Shown here piece after piece: positions 8,262 through 17,313 of a DNA stretch of 64,000 nucleotides (position 1 is the stretch's first letter; each line of letters begins with the position of its first letter). The DNA is from Acidovorax sp. sic0104 (GTDB taxonomy: Bacteria; Pseudomonadota; Gammaproteobacteria; Burkholderiales; Burkholderiaceae_C), in assembly GCF_019219095.1 (NCBI RefSeq), contig NZ_JAHUWH010000015.1, positions 62,001-126,000 on the forward strand, read 5' to 3'. A program made the translations under genes and the position numbers. The notes beneath the pieces were generated by a model. It was not told the DNA's origin, did no database searches, and worked only from the letters and a program-made list of their open reading frames with translations.

Positions 8262-9244
8262 TGCCCGCACTGCGCCTGCCGCAGGGGACGCCGCCGCGCC
8301 GCGCCATGCTTGCCGCCAGCGCCGGTGCGGGCCTGGGCCTGCTGGGCATGTTGAGCGGCTGCGCCAGCGGCAGGCCCGGGCAGCCCTCGCCGCCGCTGAA
8401 CCGGGCACCACCCGCCATGTTGCCGGGCACGCACCAGCAAGACCTGCGCGACCCGGCCAGCGGCCGCACCTGGCGCATCTGGGTGCAGCGCCCTGCAGGG
8501 CCGATGCCGCCCACCGGCCACCCGGTGCTGTATGTGCTGGACGGCAATGCCGCGTTCGCGCTGGCCTCGCAACTGGCGCGCAACGATGCCGAGCGCCCCC
8601 CGGAGATGCGCCCTGACGCGGCCATCGTGGTGGGCATCGGCCACCCGGGTGACGCGGTGATCCACCCCGCCGAACGGCAGCGCGACTACACACCGCCGCC
8701 CCCGGGCAGCAGCGGCGGCAGTACAAGCGACCAGGCCGGCGGCGCACCCGTGCTGCTCGACTTCATCGCGCGCGAGCTGCAGCCGCGCATTGCGGCTGCC
8801 TTTCCTGTGGACCTGCAGCGGCAGACCCTCAGCGGCCATTCCTTCGGTGGACTGCTGGTGCTGCATGCGCTGTTCACGCGCCCGGCGCTGTTCACCCGCT
8901 ACGCCGCCACCAGCCCCTCGGTCTGGTGGAACCAGGGCCAGGTGCTGCAGACGGCGGCGCAGTTCGCGCAAGCGCACGCCCAGGCGCCACGCGCCTTTCA
9001 CGCGCAGTTGCAGTTGCGCGTGGGAAGCCTGGAGCATGCCCGGGCCGCCGCCACGCCCGCCCGCGCTGCCGTGCAGGCCGAGCGCCGGCTGCTGGAGCGC
9101 ACGGAGGCGCTGGCGCAGCAGCTCACCGCCCTGCAGTGGCCCGAGCTGCGCGTGCACCTGGCCGTACTGCCCGGCCTGGACCATGGCAGCGTCATGGCGC
9201 CCGCTCTGATCGATGCCCTGGCACTCGCCCAGCAGGCCCGCTGA
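8261..9244 (+). CDS. Lipoprotein alpha/beta hydrolase, probable siderophore esterase
   Basis: A 327-residue Fes/IroE-family esterase. The N-terminus has a twin-arginine-like RRAM stretch, a hydrophobic segment and a lipobox (LSGC), so the product is probably a periplasmic lipoprotein. The nucleophile elbow GHSFGG gives Ser194, and DHGS near the C-terminus gives His308. The family cleaves ester bonds in ferric catecholate siderophores such as enterobactin or salmochelin to release iron. A location between the binding protein and the permease supports that role. The predicted periplasmic site would mean the siderophore is opened before or during ABC import, as for IroE rather than cytoplasmic Fes. 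The substrate is inferred. Confidence 0.85.
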   Translation: MPALRLPQGTPPRRAMLAASAGAGLGLLGMLSGCASGRPGQPSPPLNRAPPAMLPGTHQQDLRDPASGRTWRIWVQRPAGPMPPTGHPVLYVLDGNAAFALASQLARNDAERPPEMRPDAAIVVGIGHPGDAVIHPAERQRDYTPPPPGSSGGSTSDQAGGAPVLLDFIARELQPRIAAAFPVDLQRQTLSGHSFGGLLVLHALFTRPALFTRYAATSPSVWWNQGQVLQTAAQFAQAHAQAPRAFHAQLQLRVGSLEHARAAATPARAAVQAERRLLERTEALAQQLTALQWPELRVHLAVLPGLDHGSVMAPALIDALALAQQAR

Positions 9245-9282
9245 GCCCGCGCACCGACGACCGCCCTCCGCCCTTTACAGCA

Positions 9283-10386
9283 ATGCCCACCGTGCCTGAT
9301 ACCGCAACCGCCCTGCCCCCCCACCCCCACGGGACTGCCCCGCTGCCAGCGGGCCCGCTGGCGCAGCGCTACCGGCAGTTCGTGCGCCTGCGCCTGCTGC
9401 TGCTGGCAGGCCTGCTCACGGCGCTGTGCGCCAGCGTCGTGGCAGACATCGCGCTCGGCCCGTCCAACTTTGCGTTCGGCGATGTGCTGCGGGGCCTCCT
9501 CGCTCCCGCCAGCCTGCCACAAGCACAGCAGGTCATCCTGTGGGAGGTGCGCCTTCCCTATGCCGTCATGGCGGTGCTGGTGGGCGCCAGCCTGGGCCTG
9601 GCCGGGGCCGAGATGCAGACCGCGCTCAACAACCCACTGGCCAGCCCGTTCACGCTCGGTGTGTCGGCCGCCGCGGCGGTGGGTGCTTCGGCCGCCGTGG
9701 TCAGCGGCGTGACGCTGCTGGCCTGGGGCGAGAACCTGGCGGTGCCGCTGTGCGCCTTTGCCGGCGCGGCCTGCGCCACGGCGCTGATCCAGCTGCTCGC
9801 CTGGCGCCAGGGCGCCACGGTGGACACGGTGGTGCTGTTCGGCATCGCGCTGCTGTTCAGCTTCGAGGCCCTGCTGTGGCTGCTGCAGTTCATCGCCGAC
9901 AGCAACGCGCTGCAGCAGATCGTGTTCTGGACCATGGGCAGCCTGGGCCGCGCCACCTGGACCAAGATCGGCATCGTGGGCACGGTGCTCTCGCTGTGCC
10001 TGCTGTGGTCGGCGCACCAGGCCTGGGCCCTCACGGCGCTGCGCGCGGGCGAGGACCAGGCGCGCAGCTTCGGGATCGCGGTGGAACGGCTGCGGCTGTT
10101 GACGCTGCTGCGCGTAAGCCTGCTGGCGGCCACCGCCCTGTCGTTCGTCGGCACCATCGGCTTCGTGGGCCTGGTGGGGCCGCACATCGCGCGCATGCTG
10201 CTGGGCGAAGACCACCGCTACTACCTGCCGGGCAGCGCGCTGGCCGGAGCGCTGATGCTGTCGCTGGCCTCCATCCTGAGCAAGGCGCTGGTGCCCGGCG
10301 TGGTGCTACCCATCGGCATCATCACCGCGCTGGTCGGCGTGCCGCTGTTCATGGTGCTGGTGCTGCGCCAGAGAAGGGCCGTATGA
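9283..10386 (+). CDS. FecCD-family iron ABC transporter permease
   Basis: A 367-residue integral membrane protein with about ten hydrophobic segments and a long polar N-terminal tail (about 30 residues). FecCD hallmarks are present: LPYAVMAVLVGASLGLAGAE near residue 90, the NNPLASPFTLGVS segment, and a C-terminal GFVGLVGPHIARML that couples to the ATPase. Only one permease gene is present, so it should act as a homodimer. It lies 38 bp after the esterase gene. The ATPase follows only after a 169-bp GC-rich intergenic repeat, an odd interruption inside an operon. Confidence 0.93.
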   Translation: MPTVPDTATALPPHPHGTAPLPAGPLAQRYRQFVRLRLLLLAGLLTALCASVVADIALGPSNFAFGDVLRGLLAPASLPQAQQVILWEVRLPYAVMAVLVGASLGLAGAEMQTALNNPLASPFTLGVSAAAAVGASAAVVSGVTLLAWGENLAVPLCAFAGAACATALIQLLAWRQGATVDTVVLFGIALLFSFEALLWLLQFIADSNALQQIVFWTMGSLGRATWTKIGIVGTVLSLCLLWSAHQAWALTALRAGEDQARSFGIAVERLRLLTLLRVSLLAATALSFVGTIGFVGLVGPHIARMLLGEDHRYYLPGSALAGALMLSLASILSKALVPGVVLPIGIITALVGVPLFMVLVLRQRRAV

Positions 10387-10389
10387 AGC

Positions 10390-10517
10390 ACCCCCTGAGC
10401 CGCTGCGCGTCTTCCCCCTCTCTCTCTCGCATTGCTGCGCAATGCGGGAGGGGGACGCCCCCAGCGCGGCGGGGCGGCCCTTGCGCGGGGGCGCTGGCTT
10501 GGGCCGCGCCAGTTTCC
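10390..10517. repeat. GC-rich dispersed intergenic repeat, copy B (inside the iron operon)
   Basis: Starts CCCTGAGCCGCTGCGC, continues through a CTCTCTCTC/GGGAGGGGGA pairing and ends GGGCCGCGCCAGTTTC. It is the inverse orientation of copies E-G. It separates the permease from its ATPase by 169 bp. Confidence 0.7.
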
Positions 10518-10555
10518 TCGGCCGCCGGGGACGCACGGCGCCATGGAGGCTTGAC

Positions 10556-11377
10556 ATGACAACAGGCTTGAGCCTCCAACAACTCAGCGCCGGCTATCCC
10601 GGCCGGCCCGTGCTGCAGAACGTGGACCTGCCTGCCGTGCCCGCCGGCACCCTCGTGGCCGTGGTGGGCCCCAATGCCGTGGGCAAGTCCACGCTGCTCA
10701 AGGCCGTGGCCGGGCTGCGGCCCGCGCAGGGACGTGTACTGCTGGAAGGGACCGACCTGACCACGCTGGCCCCGCGGGAGCGCCTGCGGCGCGTGGGCTA
10801 CCTGCCCCAGGCACTGCCGCAGAGCACCTCGCTCGTGGCCTACGAGACCTGGCAGAGCGCCCTGCGCGCCGGCCGCAGCGAATGGAGCACCGCGCAGCGC
10901 GAGGCGGCGATCGAGTCGGTGGTGGCGGCGCTGGGCCTGCAGGCGCTGGCGCTGCGCCGGCTCGACGAACTCTCGGGCGGGCAGCGCCAGATGGTGGGGC
11001 TGGCCCAGGTCATCGTGCGCGCGCCGCGCCTGCTGCTGCTGGACGAACCCACCAGCGCACTCGACCTGCGCTGGCAACTGCAGGTGCTGCAGGCCGTGCG
11101 CGCCATGGTGCAGCAGCAGGGTGCGACCGGCCTGGTGGCCGTGCACGACCTGAATCTGGCCCTGCGCTTTTGCCAGCATGTGCTGGTGCTGGGCGGCGGC
11201 ACGGTGCTGGCCGCCGGCGAGCCCGCGCAGGTGCTCACCCCGGCGCTGCTGCAACGCGCCTATGGCGTGCGGGCGCGTGTGGAACGCTGCTCGCAAGGCA
11301 ACCTGCTGGTGCTGGCCGATGCGGCACTGCCTCTGTCCGAGCCCTTTTCTCCCACAACAACCTCTCCCCACCCATGA
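10556..11377 (+). CDS. Iron-siderophore ABC transporter ATP-binding protein (FecE type)
   Basis: A 273-residue ABC ATPase. Walker A is GPNAVGKST (residues 38-46), the signature LSGGQ is at residues 139-143, and Walker B is LLLLDEP with Asp163-Glu164. The switch histidine lies in VAVHDLNL. It energises the FecCD permease upstream. The ATG at 10556 lies just after the intergenic repeat, with weak Shine-Dalgarno. The stop overlaps the next gene's start by 4 nt (ATGA), so the DUF2218 gene is coupled to it. Confidence 0.94.
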   Translation: MTTGLSLQQLSAGYPGRPVLQNVDLPAVPAGTLVAVVGPNAVGKSTLLKAVAGLRPAQGRVLLEGTDLTTLAPRERLRRVGYLPQALPQSTSLVAYETWQSALRAGRSEWSTAQREAAIESVVAALGLQALALRRLDELSGGQRQMVGLAQVIVRAPRLLLLDEPTSALDLRWQLQVLQAVRAMVQQQGATGLVAVHDLNLALRFCQHVLVLGGGTVLAAGEPAQVLTPALLQRAYGVRARVERCSQGNLLVLADAALPLSEPFSPTTTSPHP

Positions 11378-11667
11378 TGCGACGCCAGGGCCAGGTGCCC
11401 ACGCCCGAAGCCAGCCGCTATCTGCAGCGCCTGTGCTTCCACTTCACCCGCAAGATCAACGTGACCTACGACGAGCACCGGGGCGAAGCGCACTTCCCGT
11501 GGGGCCTGTGCGTGCTGCGCGCCGACGAAAGTGCCCTGCACTTCGACTGCAGCGCCGACGACGATGCCAGCCTGGCCCGGGTGCAGTTCGCGATCGACTC
11601 CCACATCGAACTGTTCTCGCGCAAGAGCCCGATGGCCGTGGAGTGGCGGCCCGTGCAGGCGCTCTGA
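11374..11667 (+). CDS. DUF2218-domain protein
   Basis: A 97-residue cytoplasmic protein matching DUF2218. Family features visible are an ASRYLQRLCFHFTRK opening, an HFPWG motif and a C-terminal VEWRP. Its start overlaps the ATPase stop by 4 nt, placing it last in the iron operon. In other bacteria the family often travels with siderophore uptake genes, so a role in cytoplasmic handling of imported iron-siderophore is plausible. No biochemical function is known to me. Confidence 0.82.
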   Translation: MMRRQGQVPTPEASRYLQRLCFHFTRKINVTYDEHRGEAHFPWGLCVLRADESALHFDCSADDDASLARVQFAIDSHIELFSRKSPMAVEWRPVQAL

Positions 11668-11817
11668 CTGCCTGTACCCGGGTCCTACAGGGCGGGATTC
11701 CGGGCAACTGGCCTGTTTTCGCAGGCCTGATCTGCGGATGCCCTGCGCGGCCGGCGCCTAGGATGTGACATTTTGTTAACAACCGGGGGCCATGGGGCAC
11801 CCTTCGGCGGCCCCTCC

Positions 11818-12906
11818 ATGGATTCCTTCGCAAGCTCTCCGGCCCACCCCGCGCGTGCCCCACGTCCTTACGAGCCCGCACAGCGGGGCTCCAGCGTCGC
11901 CGGCAAGGCCTACTGGGCCATGGCACAGCGTGTGGCGCTCACGGCGGCTGCCATCGACGGGCTGTACATCGTGCTGTTCCTCTGGCTGGGCTCGGTACCG
12001 CTCGCGGTGGTCAACGTGGCCAGCATCGCGATGTACCTGGGGGCCTATGCGCTCATCCGACGGCGGCGCAACACCGCCGGCATCCTGCTCATCTGGCTGG
12101 AGGTGATCGCGCACTCCGCGCTGGGGTCGCTGCTGGTGGGCTGGGACAGCGGTTTCCACTACTACCTGTGGCTGTTCATTCCTGCCGTGGTGATCGCCAA
12201 CTCGGGCCGCTACGCCGTTCCCGTGGTGCTGGCGCTGCTGGCCTACTACCTGGGCCTGCGCTTCGTGTGCGACCAGCTGGGCCCGCTGGCGCCGCTGGCC
12301 GGCAAGGGGCAGCAGATCGTCAATGCCATCCACGTGTGCGTGGTCTTCGGCATGTTCGCGGCCCTGGCTGCGTTCTACCGCCGCACCATCCTGATTGCCG
12401 AGAACAGGCTGCTCAGGCAGGCCACGCTCGACGGGCTGACGGGCCTGAACAACCGCGCCCACTTCCAGACGCTGGCCGGGCACACGCTGACCCGCATCCA
12501 GCGCACGGGCGAACCCGTGGCGCTGATGCTGTGCGACATCGACCACTTCAAGCAGGTGAACGACCGCCACGGCCATGCCACGGGAGACCGCGTTCTGGTG
12601 GCGGTGGCGCAGGTTCTCAGGCACCAGCTGCGTGAGAGCGATGTGGTCGCGCGCTGGGGCGGCGAGGAGTTCCTGGCGCTCATGCCCGCCAGTTCGCGGG
12701 CGTCTGCCGCCGAAGCGGCCGAACGCATCCGCGTGGCCATCGAGCAGATCGCGCTGGAAAACCAGGGCACGCCGGTACCGCTGAGCATGTCGTTCGGCGT
12801 GGCGCAGGTGACGGGCAGCGACGATCTGCCGGCGGCCATCGCGCGGGCCGACCAGGCGCTCTACCAGAGCAAGCACACCGGCCGCAACCGCGTGAGCGTA
12901 GGCTGA
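11818..12906 (+). CDS. Membrane-bound GGDEF diguanylate cyclase
   Basis: A 362-residue protein with about six N-terminal membrane segments (residues 35-195) and a C-terminal GGDEF domain that makes cyclic di-GMP from two GTP. The active-site loop is GGEEF (281-285), and an inhibitory RxxD site (RESD, 272-275) sits the canonical five residues before it, so product inhibition is expected. The DGLTGLNNR motif marks the domain start. The ATG at 11818 is chosen; an upstream TTG at 11773 is possible. The gene stands alone between the iron operon and a convergent protease gene. The membrane region resembles no named sensor that I can recognise. Confidence 0.9.
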   Translation: MDSFASSPAHPARAPRPYEPAQRGSSVAGKAYWAMAQRVALTAAAIDGLYIVLFLWLGSVPLAVVNVASIAMYLGAYALIRRRRNTAGILLIWLEVIAHSALGSLLVGWDSGFHYYLWLFIPAVVIANSGRYAVPVVLALLAYYLGLRFVCDQLGPLAPLAGKGQQIVNAIHVCVVFGMFAALAAFYRRTILIAENRLLRQATLDGLTGLNNRAHFQTLAGHTLTRIQRTGEPVALMLCDIDHFKQVNDRHGHATGDRVLVAVAQVLRHQLRESDVVARWGGEEFLALMPASSRASAAEAAERIRVAIEQIALENQGTPVPLSMSFGVAQVTGSDDLPAAIARADQALYQSKHTGRNRVSVG

Positions 12907-12911
12907 AAAAC

Positions 12912-12973
12912 AAGAGAAATCAGGCCTTTGCGCTTGCCCCATCACCGCAAACAGCTATCGATTCAATAGCAAA
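12912..12973. repeat. Dispersed intergenic repeat (AGCAGCTA family), copy 2
   Basis: GCGCTTGCCCCATCACCGCA followed by AACAGCTATCGATTCAATAGCA, filling the convergent gap between the cyclase and the protease. Confidence 0.7.
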
Positions 12974-13825
12974 TCAGCCGTTGCGCCGTGCCGCTTCGTA
13001 GAGCTTCTGCACCTTGGGCACGTTCAGCTCCAGCTCCTTGATGCGCGCGGGGCCCGAGGGGTGTGTGGACAGGAAGGCCAGCCCGCCCTGCTTGCTGCCC
13101 GTGGCATTGCCCATCTTCTTCCACAGGCTCACCGAGGCCGCGGGGTCGAACCCGCCGCGCGCGGCCAGCTCCAGCCCCACCAGGTCGGCCTCGCTCTCGT
13201 CCGAGCGGCTGAACTGCAGCGTGAGCAACTGGCCGCCCAGGCCGGCCGCCGCCTGCCCCAGGTCGCCCAGCCCGAGAAGCTGCGAGCCCAGGCGCAGCGC
13301 GAGGTTGGTGCCCTGCGTCTTGGCCAGCCGTTCGCGGGCGTGCTCGCGCAGGGCATGGGCCATTTCGTGGCCCATGATCATCGCGGCCTCATCGTCGGTG
13401 AGCTTGAGTTGATCGAGGATGCCCGTGTAGAAGGCGATCTTGCCGCCGGGCATGCAGAAGGCGTTGATCTGCTGGCTGCCGATCAGGTTGACCTCCCAGC
13501 GCCACTGCCTGGCGCGGTCGTTCCAGGGCGCTGCGTAGGGAATCAGGCGCTTGGCGATGGCATGCAGGCGCTGCAGCTGCGGGTGCCCTTCGGGCGCCAG
13601 GGCCCGCTTGGCCTTGGCCTGCTCCAGCATCTGGCGGTACTGCTGCGCGGCGGAGTTCTCCAGCGTTTCTGCCGGAATCAGCTTGCGCACGCTGGAGGCG
13701 GTGCCCACATCCACCTGCGCCAGCACGGGCGCGGCAGCGGTGGCTCCGGCGGCCAGCAGGAAGGCGCGGCGCGCGGACCAGGGCGACGAGGGCGCAACGG
13801 AAGGCGTGGGGCACAGAAGGCACAT
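12974..13825 (-). CDS. M48-family zinc metalloprotease (exported)
   Basis: A 283-residue protein. A twin-arginine-like ARRAFLLAAGATAAAPVLA signal (residues 18-36) precedes an M48 peptidase domain with HEMAH (His153, Glu154, His157) and the downstream glutamate ligand in SESEAD-like DESEAD (Glu212). Members of the BepA/LoiP/YggG group act in the periplasm on misassembled outer-membrane proteins; this one lacks a TPR region, so it is nearer the LoiP/YcaL type. No lipobox Cys is obvious after the signal. The gene is single, convergent with the GGDEF gene and divergent from the AmpG-like permease. Confidence 0.88.
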   Translation of the reverse strand: MCLLCPTPSVAPSSPWSARRAFLLAAGATAAAPVLAQVDVGTASSVRKLIPAETLENSAAQQYRQMLEQAKAKRALAPEGHPQLQRLHAIAKRLIPYAAPWNDRARQWRWEVNLIGSQQINAFCMPGGKIAFYTGILDQLKLTDDEAAMIMGHEMAHALREHARERLAKTQGTNLALRLGSQLLGLGDLGQAAAGLGGQLLTLQFSRSDESEADLVGLELAARGGFDPAASVSLWKKMGNATGSKQGGLAFLSTHPSGPARIKELELNVPKVQKLYEAARRNG

Positions 13826-13991
13826 ACCGGATCACCTGAAGGGAAGAGGGCAAGGGAATAATAGGCGGTTGCACTGACGCGGGACCGCAAGGCACAGGCC
13901 GTGTCCCCGAGCAGCGGCACTGCCAGCCAGATGGAGGCTGGAGCGCCCGCTGCAAGGTGTCAGCGATGATAGACAAAACCTCCGGGCGCCC

Positions 13992-15434
13992 ATGTCAGAC
14001 ACCTCCGCCAACCATTCCCGATCCAACAGCCCGGCACTGCCCACGCAACCGCCCGCACGCACGCCCTGGCTGCAGACCCTGCGCGTGTACCTGGAGCCTG
14101 CCAGCCTGCGCATGCTCACCCTCGGCTTCGCGGCGGGCCTGCCGCTGCTGCTGGTGCTGGGCACGCTGTCGTTTCGCCTGCGCGAGGCGGGCATCGACCG
14201 CAGCACCATCGGGTATCTGAGCTGGGTCGGGCTGGCCTATGGCTTCAAGTGGGTCTGGGCGCCCCTGGTGGACCGCATGCCCATCCCGGTGCTGACGCCG
14301 CTGCTGGGGCGGCGGCGCAGCTGGCTGCTGCTGTCACAGGCGGTGGTGGTGGCGGGACTCGTGGGCATGGCGGTGTCGGACCCGCGCCTCACGCTCGGGC
14401 CTATCGTGTGGTGCGCGCTGGCCGTGGCTTTCGGCTCGGCCACGCAGGACATCGCGCTCGACGCGTTCCGCATCGAGTCGGCCGACGCCAACCACCAGGC
14501 AGCGCTGGCCGCGTCCTACCAGACGGGCTACCGCCTGGCCATGATCTGGGCCGGCGCGGGCGTGCTGTGGATCGCGGCGCGTGCCGAGGCAGCACCTGCC
14601 GTGGGCCAGGCCGTGCTGCAAGGCGCGGCCGCGTATCAGAACGGGGCCTGGCAAACGGCCTATCTGGTGATGGCGGCATCGATGGCCGTCGGGGTGGTCA
14701 CCGTGTTGTTCTCCCGCGAGCCTGCCCCCGTGGCCCTGCCCCCGGCCAAGAACGCTGCCGAATGGATCCAGGGCGCGATGGTGGAGCCGTTTGCCGACTT
14801 CCTGCGCCGCTATGGCTGGCACGCGGTGCTGATCCTCGCGCTGATCGCCGTCTACCGCATCAGCGACGTGGTCATGGGCATCATGGCCAACCCGTTCTAC
14901 GTGGACATGGGCTTCACCAAGGACGAGGTGGCCGCCGTCACCAAGGTCTACGGCGTCATCATGACGCTGGCCGGCGCCTTCGTGGGCGGCGTGCTGTCCA
15001 TGCGCTTCGGTGTGATGCGCATCCTGATGCTGGGCGCGATCCTGAGCGCGGCCAGCAACCTTCTGTTCGCATGGCTTGCGGGCCACGGGCACGACGTGAC
15101 GGCGCTGATCGCCGTGGTCTCGGCAGACAACCTGGCCAGCGGCATCGCCTCGGCCGCGTTCATCGCGTACCTGTCGAGCCTGACCAACGTGAGCTACTCG
15201 GCGACGCAGTACGCGCTGTTCAGCTCCATGATGCTGCTGCTGCCCAAGTTCGTGGCGGGCTTCTCGGGCGACTACGTGAACGCGTTCGGCTACGCTCAGT
15301 TCTTCACGTCGACGGCTCTGCTGGGCCTGCCTGTGCTGGTGCTGGTGTGGCTGGCATCGCGGGTGCGCCAGGTGCAGCAGGCGCAACCGGCAGAGCGATC
15401 CGCACGCACGTCCCCTGGCCCGGCCCAGCCGTGA
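13992..15434 (+). CDS. AmpG-like muropeptide MFS permease
   Basis: A 480-residue major-facilitator protein with about 12-14 membrane segments. The AmpG features are LTLGFAAGLPLLLV at the first segment, YLSWVGLAYGFKWVWAPLVD, LLGRRRSWLL and the SATQDIALDAFRIE motif. AmpG imports anhydromuropeptides from the periplasm for cell-wall recycling and AmpC-type beta-lactamase induction. The last 131 nt overlap in antisense the 3' end of the histidine kinase gene on the other strand. The overlap covers the last hydrophobic segment and a polar tail, so both 3' ends are constrained. No ampD or ampR gene is adjacent. Confidence 0.88.
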   Translation: MSDTSANHSRSNSPALPTQPPARTPWLQTLRVYLEPASLRMLTLGFAAGLPLLLVLGTLSFRLREAGIDRSTIGYLSWVGLAYGFKWVWAPLVDRMPIPVLTPLLGRRRSWLLLSQAVVVAGLVGMAVSDPRLTLGPIVWCALAVAFGSATQDIALDAFRIESADANHQAALAASYQTGYRLAMIWAGAGVLWIAARAEAAPAVGQAVLQGAAAYQNGAWQTAYLVMAASMAVGVVTVLFSREPAPVALPPAKNAAEWIQGAMVEPFADFLRRYGWHAVLILALIAVYRISDVVMGIMANPFYVDMGFTKDEVAAVTKVYGVIMTLAGAFVGGVLSMRFGVMRILMLGAILSAASNLLFAWLAGHGHDVTALIAVVSADNLASGIASAAFIAYLSSLTNVSYSATQYALFSSMMLLLPKFVAGFSGDYVNAFGYAQFFTSTALLGLPVLVLVWLASRVRQVQQAQPAERSARTSPGPAQP

Positions 15435-17313
15435 TCGTGAGCTGCGCACCGATGGCCTGGGCCCGGGCGCGCATGTTGGCCAGCCCCTGGCCCCGCGCCT
15501 GGGGCGATCCTTGCAGGCCGACACCGTTGTCGGCAATCTCCAGCACCAGGCACGGCGGCGGGTGCTGCGGCTCGGCCTCGTGCCGCGCGCCCACCCGCAC
15601 GCTGGTGGCCTGGGCATGCCGCAGCACGTTGGTGAATGCTTCGAGCAGGATGCGCTGGATCTGCAGCACCATGTGGGGCGTGAGGCTGTCGAGCGTGGGC
15701 AACTCCTCCACTTGCCAATCGACCTGGATGCCCGTGGCCGCCAGGCGCGGCTGCAGCCGGTAGCGCAGCGTGGCCAGCACGGTGGCCAGGTCGCCATCCA
15801 CGGGCTGCATGGCGTCCACCGCCATGCGCAATTCATCGAGCGCGGCGTTGGCATGTTCGCGCAGTTCGTCCCGGCTGGCGCGGCCCTTGCCGATGAGACT
15901 GAGCAGGCCTACCAGCTGCGCCCCCACCCCGTCGTGGATGTCGCGCATGATGCGCTGGCGCTCCTGCAGCGCGGCGTGCTCGGCATGCTCCTGCTGCAGG
16001 AGCGCATAGCTGACCCGGAGCTCCTGCTCGCGCTGGCGCACTTTTTCGTCCAGCGAGCTGCTCAGCTTCTGGTAGGCGCCCGCCTGCCGCGCATAGCGGC
16101 TCACGATGATCCAGCCCATGAGCAGCACGAACAGCATCGTGGCCAGGGGCAGGTAGGACGACCGGCCCACGCTCTCGGTGGACAGGCGTATCTCCAGGAA
16201 GTCGTACAGGCCTGCACCGATGGGAATGAAGCTCGCAAGGCACAGCGCGATGGCTTCGGGCTTGCGTGAGACGAATGCCTGGCGTCCGGCCACGGAGTAG
16301 GCCCACAAGGCCGGCAGAAAAAGCAGGGCCAGGCCAGCGGTCCAGTACACCGGCCGGCCCAGGCCGAACGCCATGCACACCAGCACGGCCTCCAGCAGGG
16401 CGAAGCTCCAGAAACCACGGCGCACGGCAACGCCATCGCGGCCCAGCAGCGCCAGCGAGAAACGCACCAGCAGCAGCATATGCGCCATCAGCGAGAACGC
16501 AACCACCCCGCCCCAGAGCGGCCAGTCCAGGGGCTGCCCCCACAACCGGTCGCCGTAGCGAAGCACCCCGAACGGGGCGCACAGCGCAAAGTAGCCATAG
16601 ACCGGCTCGCGGCTCAGGTGCCAAAGCCCCGCGGCTATCACGCCGGTGAGCGCCAGCGCGAACACCACGGCCACCGCCCCCCATTGCCGCCAGACATAGC
16701 GCTCGCGGTACTGCGGCCACAACACCGCCTCAGGCCCCAGACGCGGCGCCGCCAGGCCACCCCACCGCACGGGCTGCACGGTCAGGCGCACCTCCAGCAC
16801 CGTGGGCCGCGAGGGCGACAGGAAGCGCGAAGGCACGGGCACCCACAGCGGCGACTTGGTGGCATCGTGGCGGCTGTCACCCAGCGTGCCGCGGTGGGCC
16901 ACCAGATCGCCGTCCAGGAATATCTCGACCTGGTTGCCCACGCGCGGAAAGTAGATTCCCCACAGCGTCCCGTCCGAAGAAACGGGCGGTAGCTCCAGCC
17001 GGTAGCTGGCGCGTCCCGCGCGCCCCGGATACGCCTTGTCCCACAGGTGAGGCAGCTGCACCGGGCCCGCCCAGGCAGCCGCGCCTTCCGGCTCCAGATA
17101 GGCCTGCGCGACAGAGAGGGTGTGGACAGGCCCGGGCTCCTGCGCCTGGGTGATTGCGCAGGCCAGCATCCACAGTGCGCACGCTGCGAGCCGCAGGAAG
17201 CATCGCCACGCACCGCCAGGCGCAAGGGCCCTAAAGGATCCCCATCTGGCGGGCCTCGAAGATCGCCTCAGCCTTGGAATGGACAGCCAGCTTGCTGTAG
17301 ATGTTCTTGACAT
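15304..17313 (-). CDS. Sensor histidine kinase, 7TMR-DISM/NarL-pair type
   Basis: An N-terminal extracellular jelly-roll-like domain (about 140 residues), seven hydrophobic segments and a coiled-coil lead to a HisKA_3 dimerisation helix with IMRDIHDGVGAQL and an HATPase (N box EAFTNVLRHA, G boxes DNGVG and GQGLANMRARA). It phosphorylates a NarL-type regulator, surely the gene just upstream (17231-17965). The start is uncertain: ATG 17313 gives 669 residues and retains a signal-like LRLAACALWMLACAITQAQ; ATG 17364 and ATG 17169 are alternatives. With either upstream start the gene overlaps the regulator's 3' end. The C-terminal Pro-Ala tail after the HATPase is encoded antisense to ampG. Confidence 0.82.
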   Translation of the reverse strand: MSRTSTASWLSIPRLRRSSRPARWGSFRALAPGGAWRCFLRLAACALWMLACAITQAQEPGPVHTLSVAQAYLEPEGAAAWAGPVQLPHLWDKAYPGRAGRASYRLELPPVSSDGTLWGIYFPRVGNQVEIFLDGDLVAHRGTLGDSRHDATKSPLWVPVPSRFLSPSRPTVLEVRLTVQPVRWGGLAAPRLGPEAVLWPQYRERYVWRQWGAVAVVFALALTGVIAAGLWHLSREPVYGYFALCAPFGVLRYGDRLWGQPLDWPLWGGVVAFSLMAHMLLLVRFSLALLGRDGVAVRRGFWSFALLEAVLVCMAFGLGRPVYWTAGLALLFLPALWAYSVAGRQAFVSRKPEAIALCLASFIPIGAGLYDFLEIRLSTESVGRSSYLPLATMLFVLLMGWIIVSRYARQAGAYQKLSSSLDEKVRQREQELRVSYALLQQEHAEHAALQERQRIMRDIHDGVGAQLVGLLSLIGKGRASRDELREHANAALDELRMAVDAMQPVDGDLATVLATLRYRLQPRLAATGIQVDWQVEELPTLDSLTPHMVLQIQRILLEAFTNVLRHAQATSVRVGARHEAEPQHPPPCLVLEIADNGVGLQGSPQARGQGLANMRARAQAIGAQLTITAGPGQGTCVRIALPVAPAAPGAPAMPATPAPAQAGPAEPST

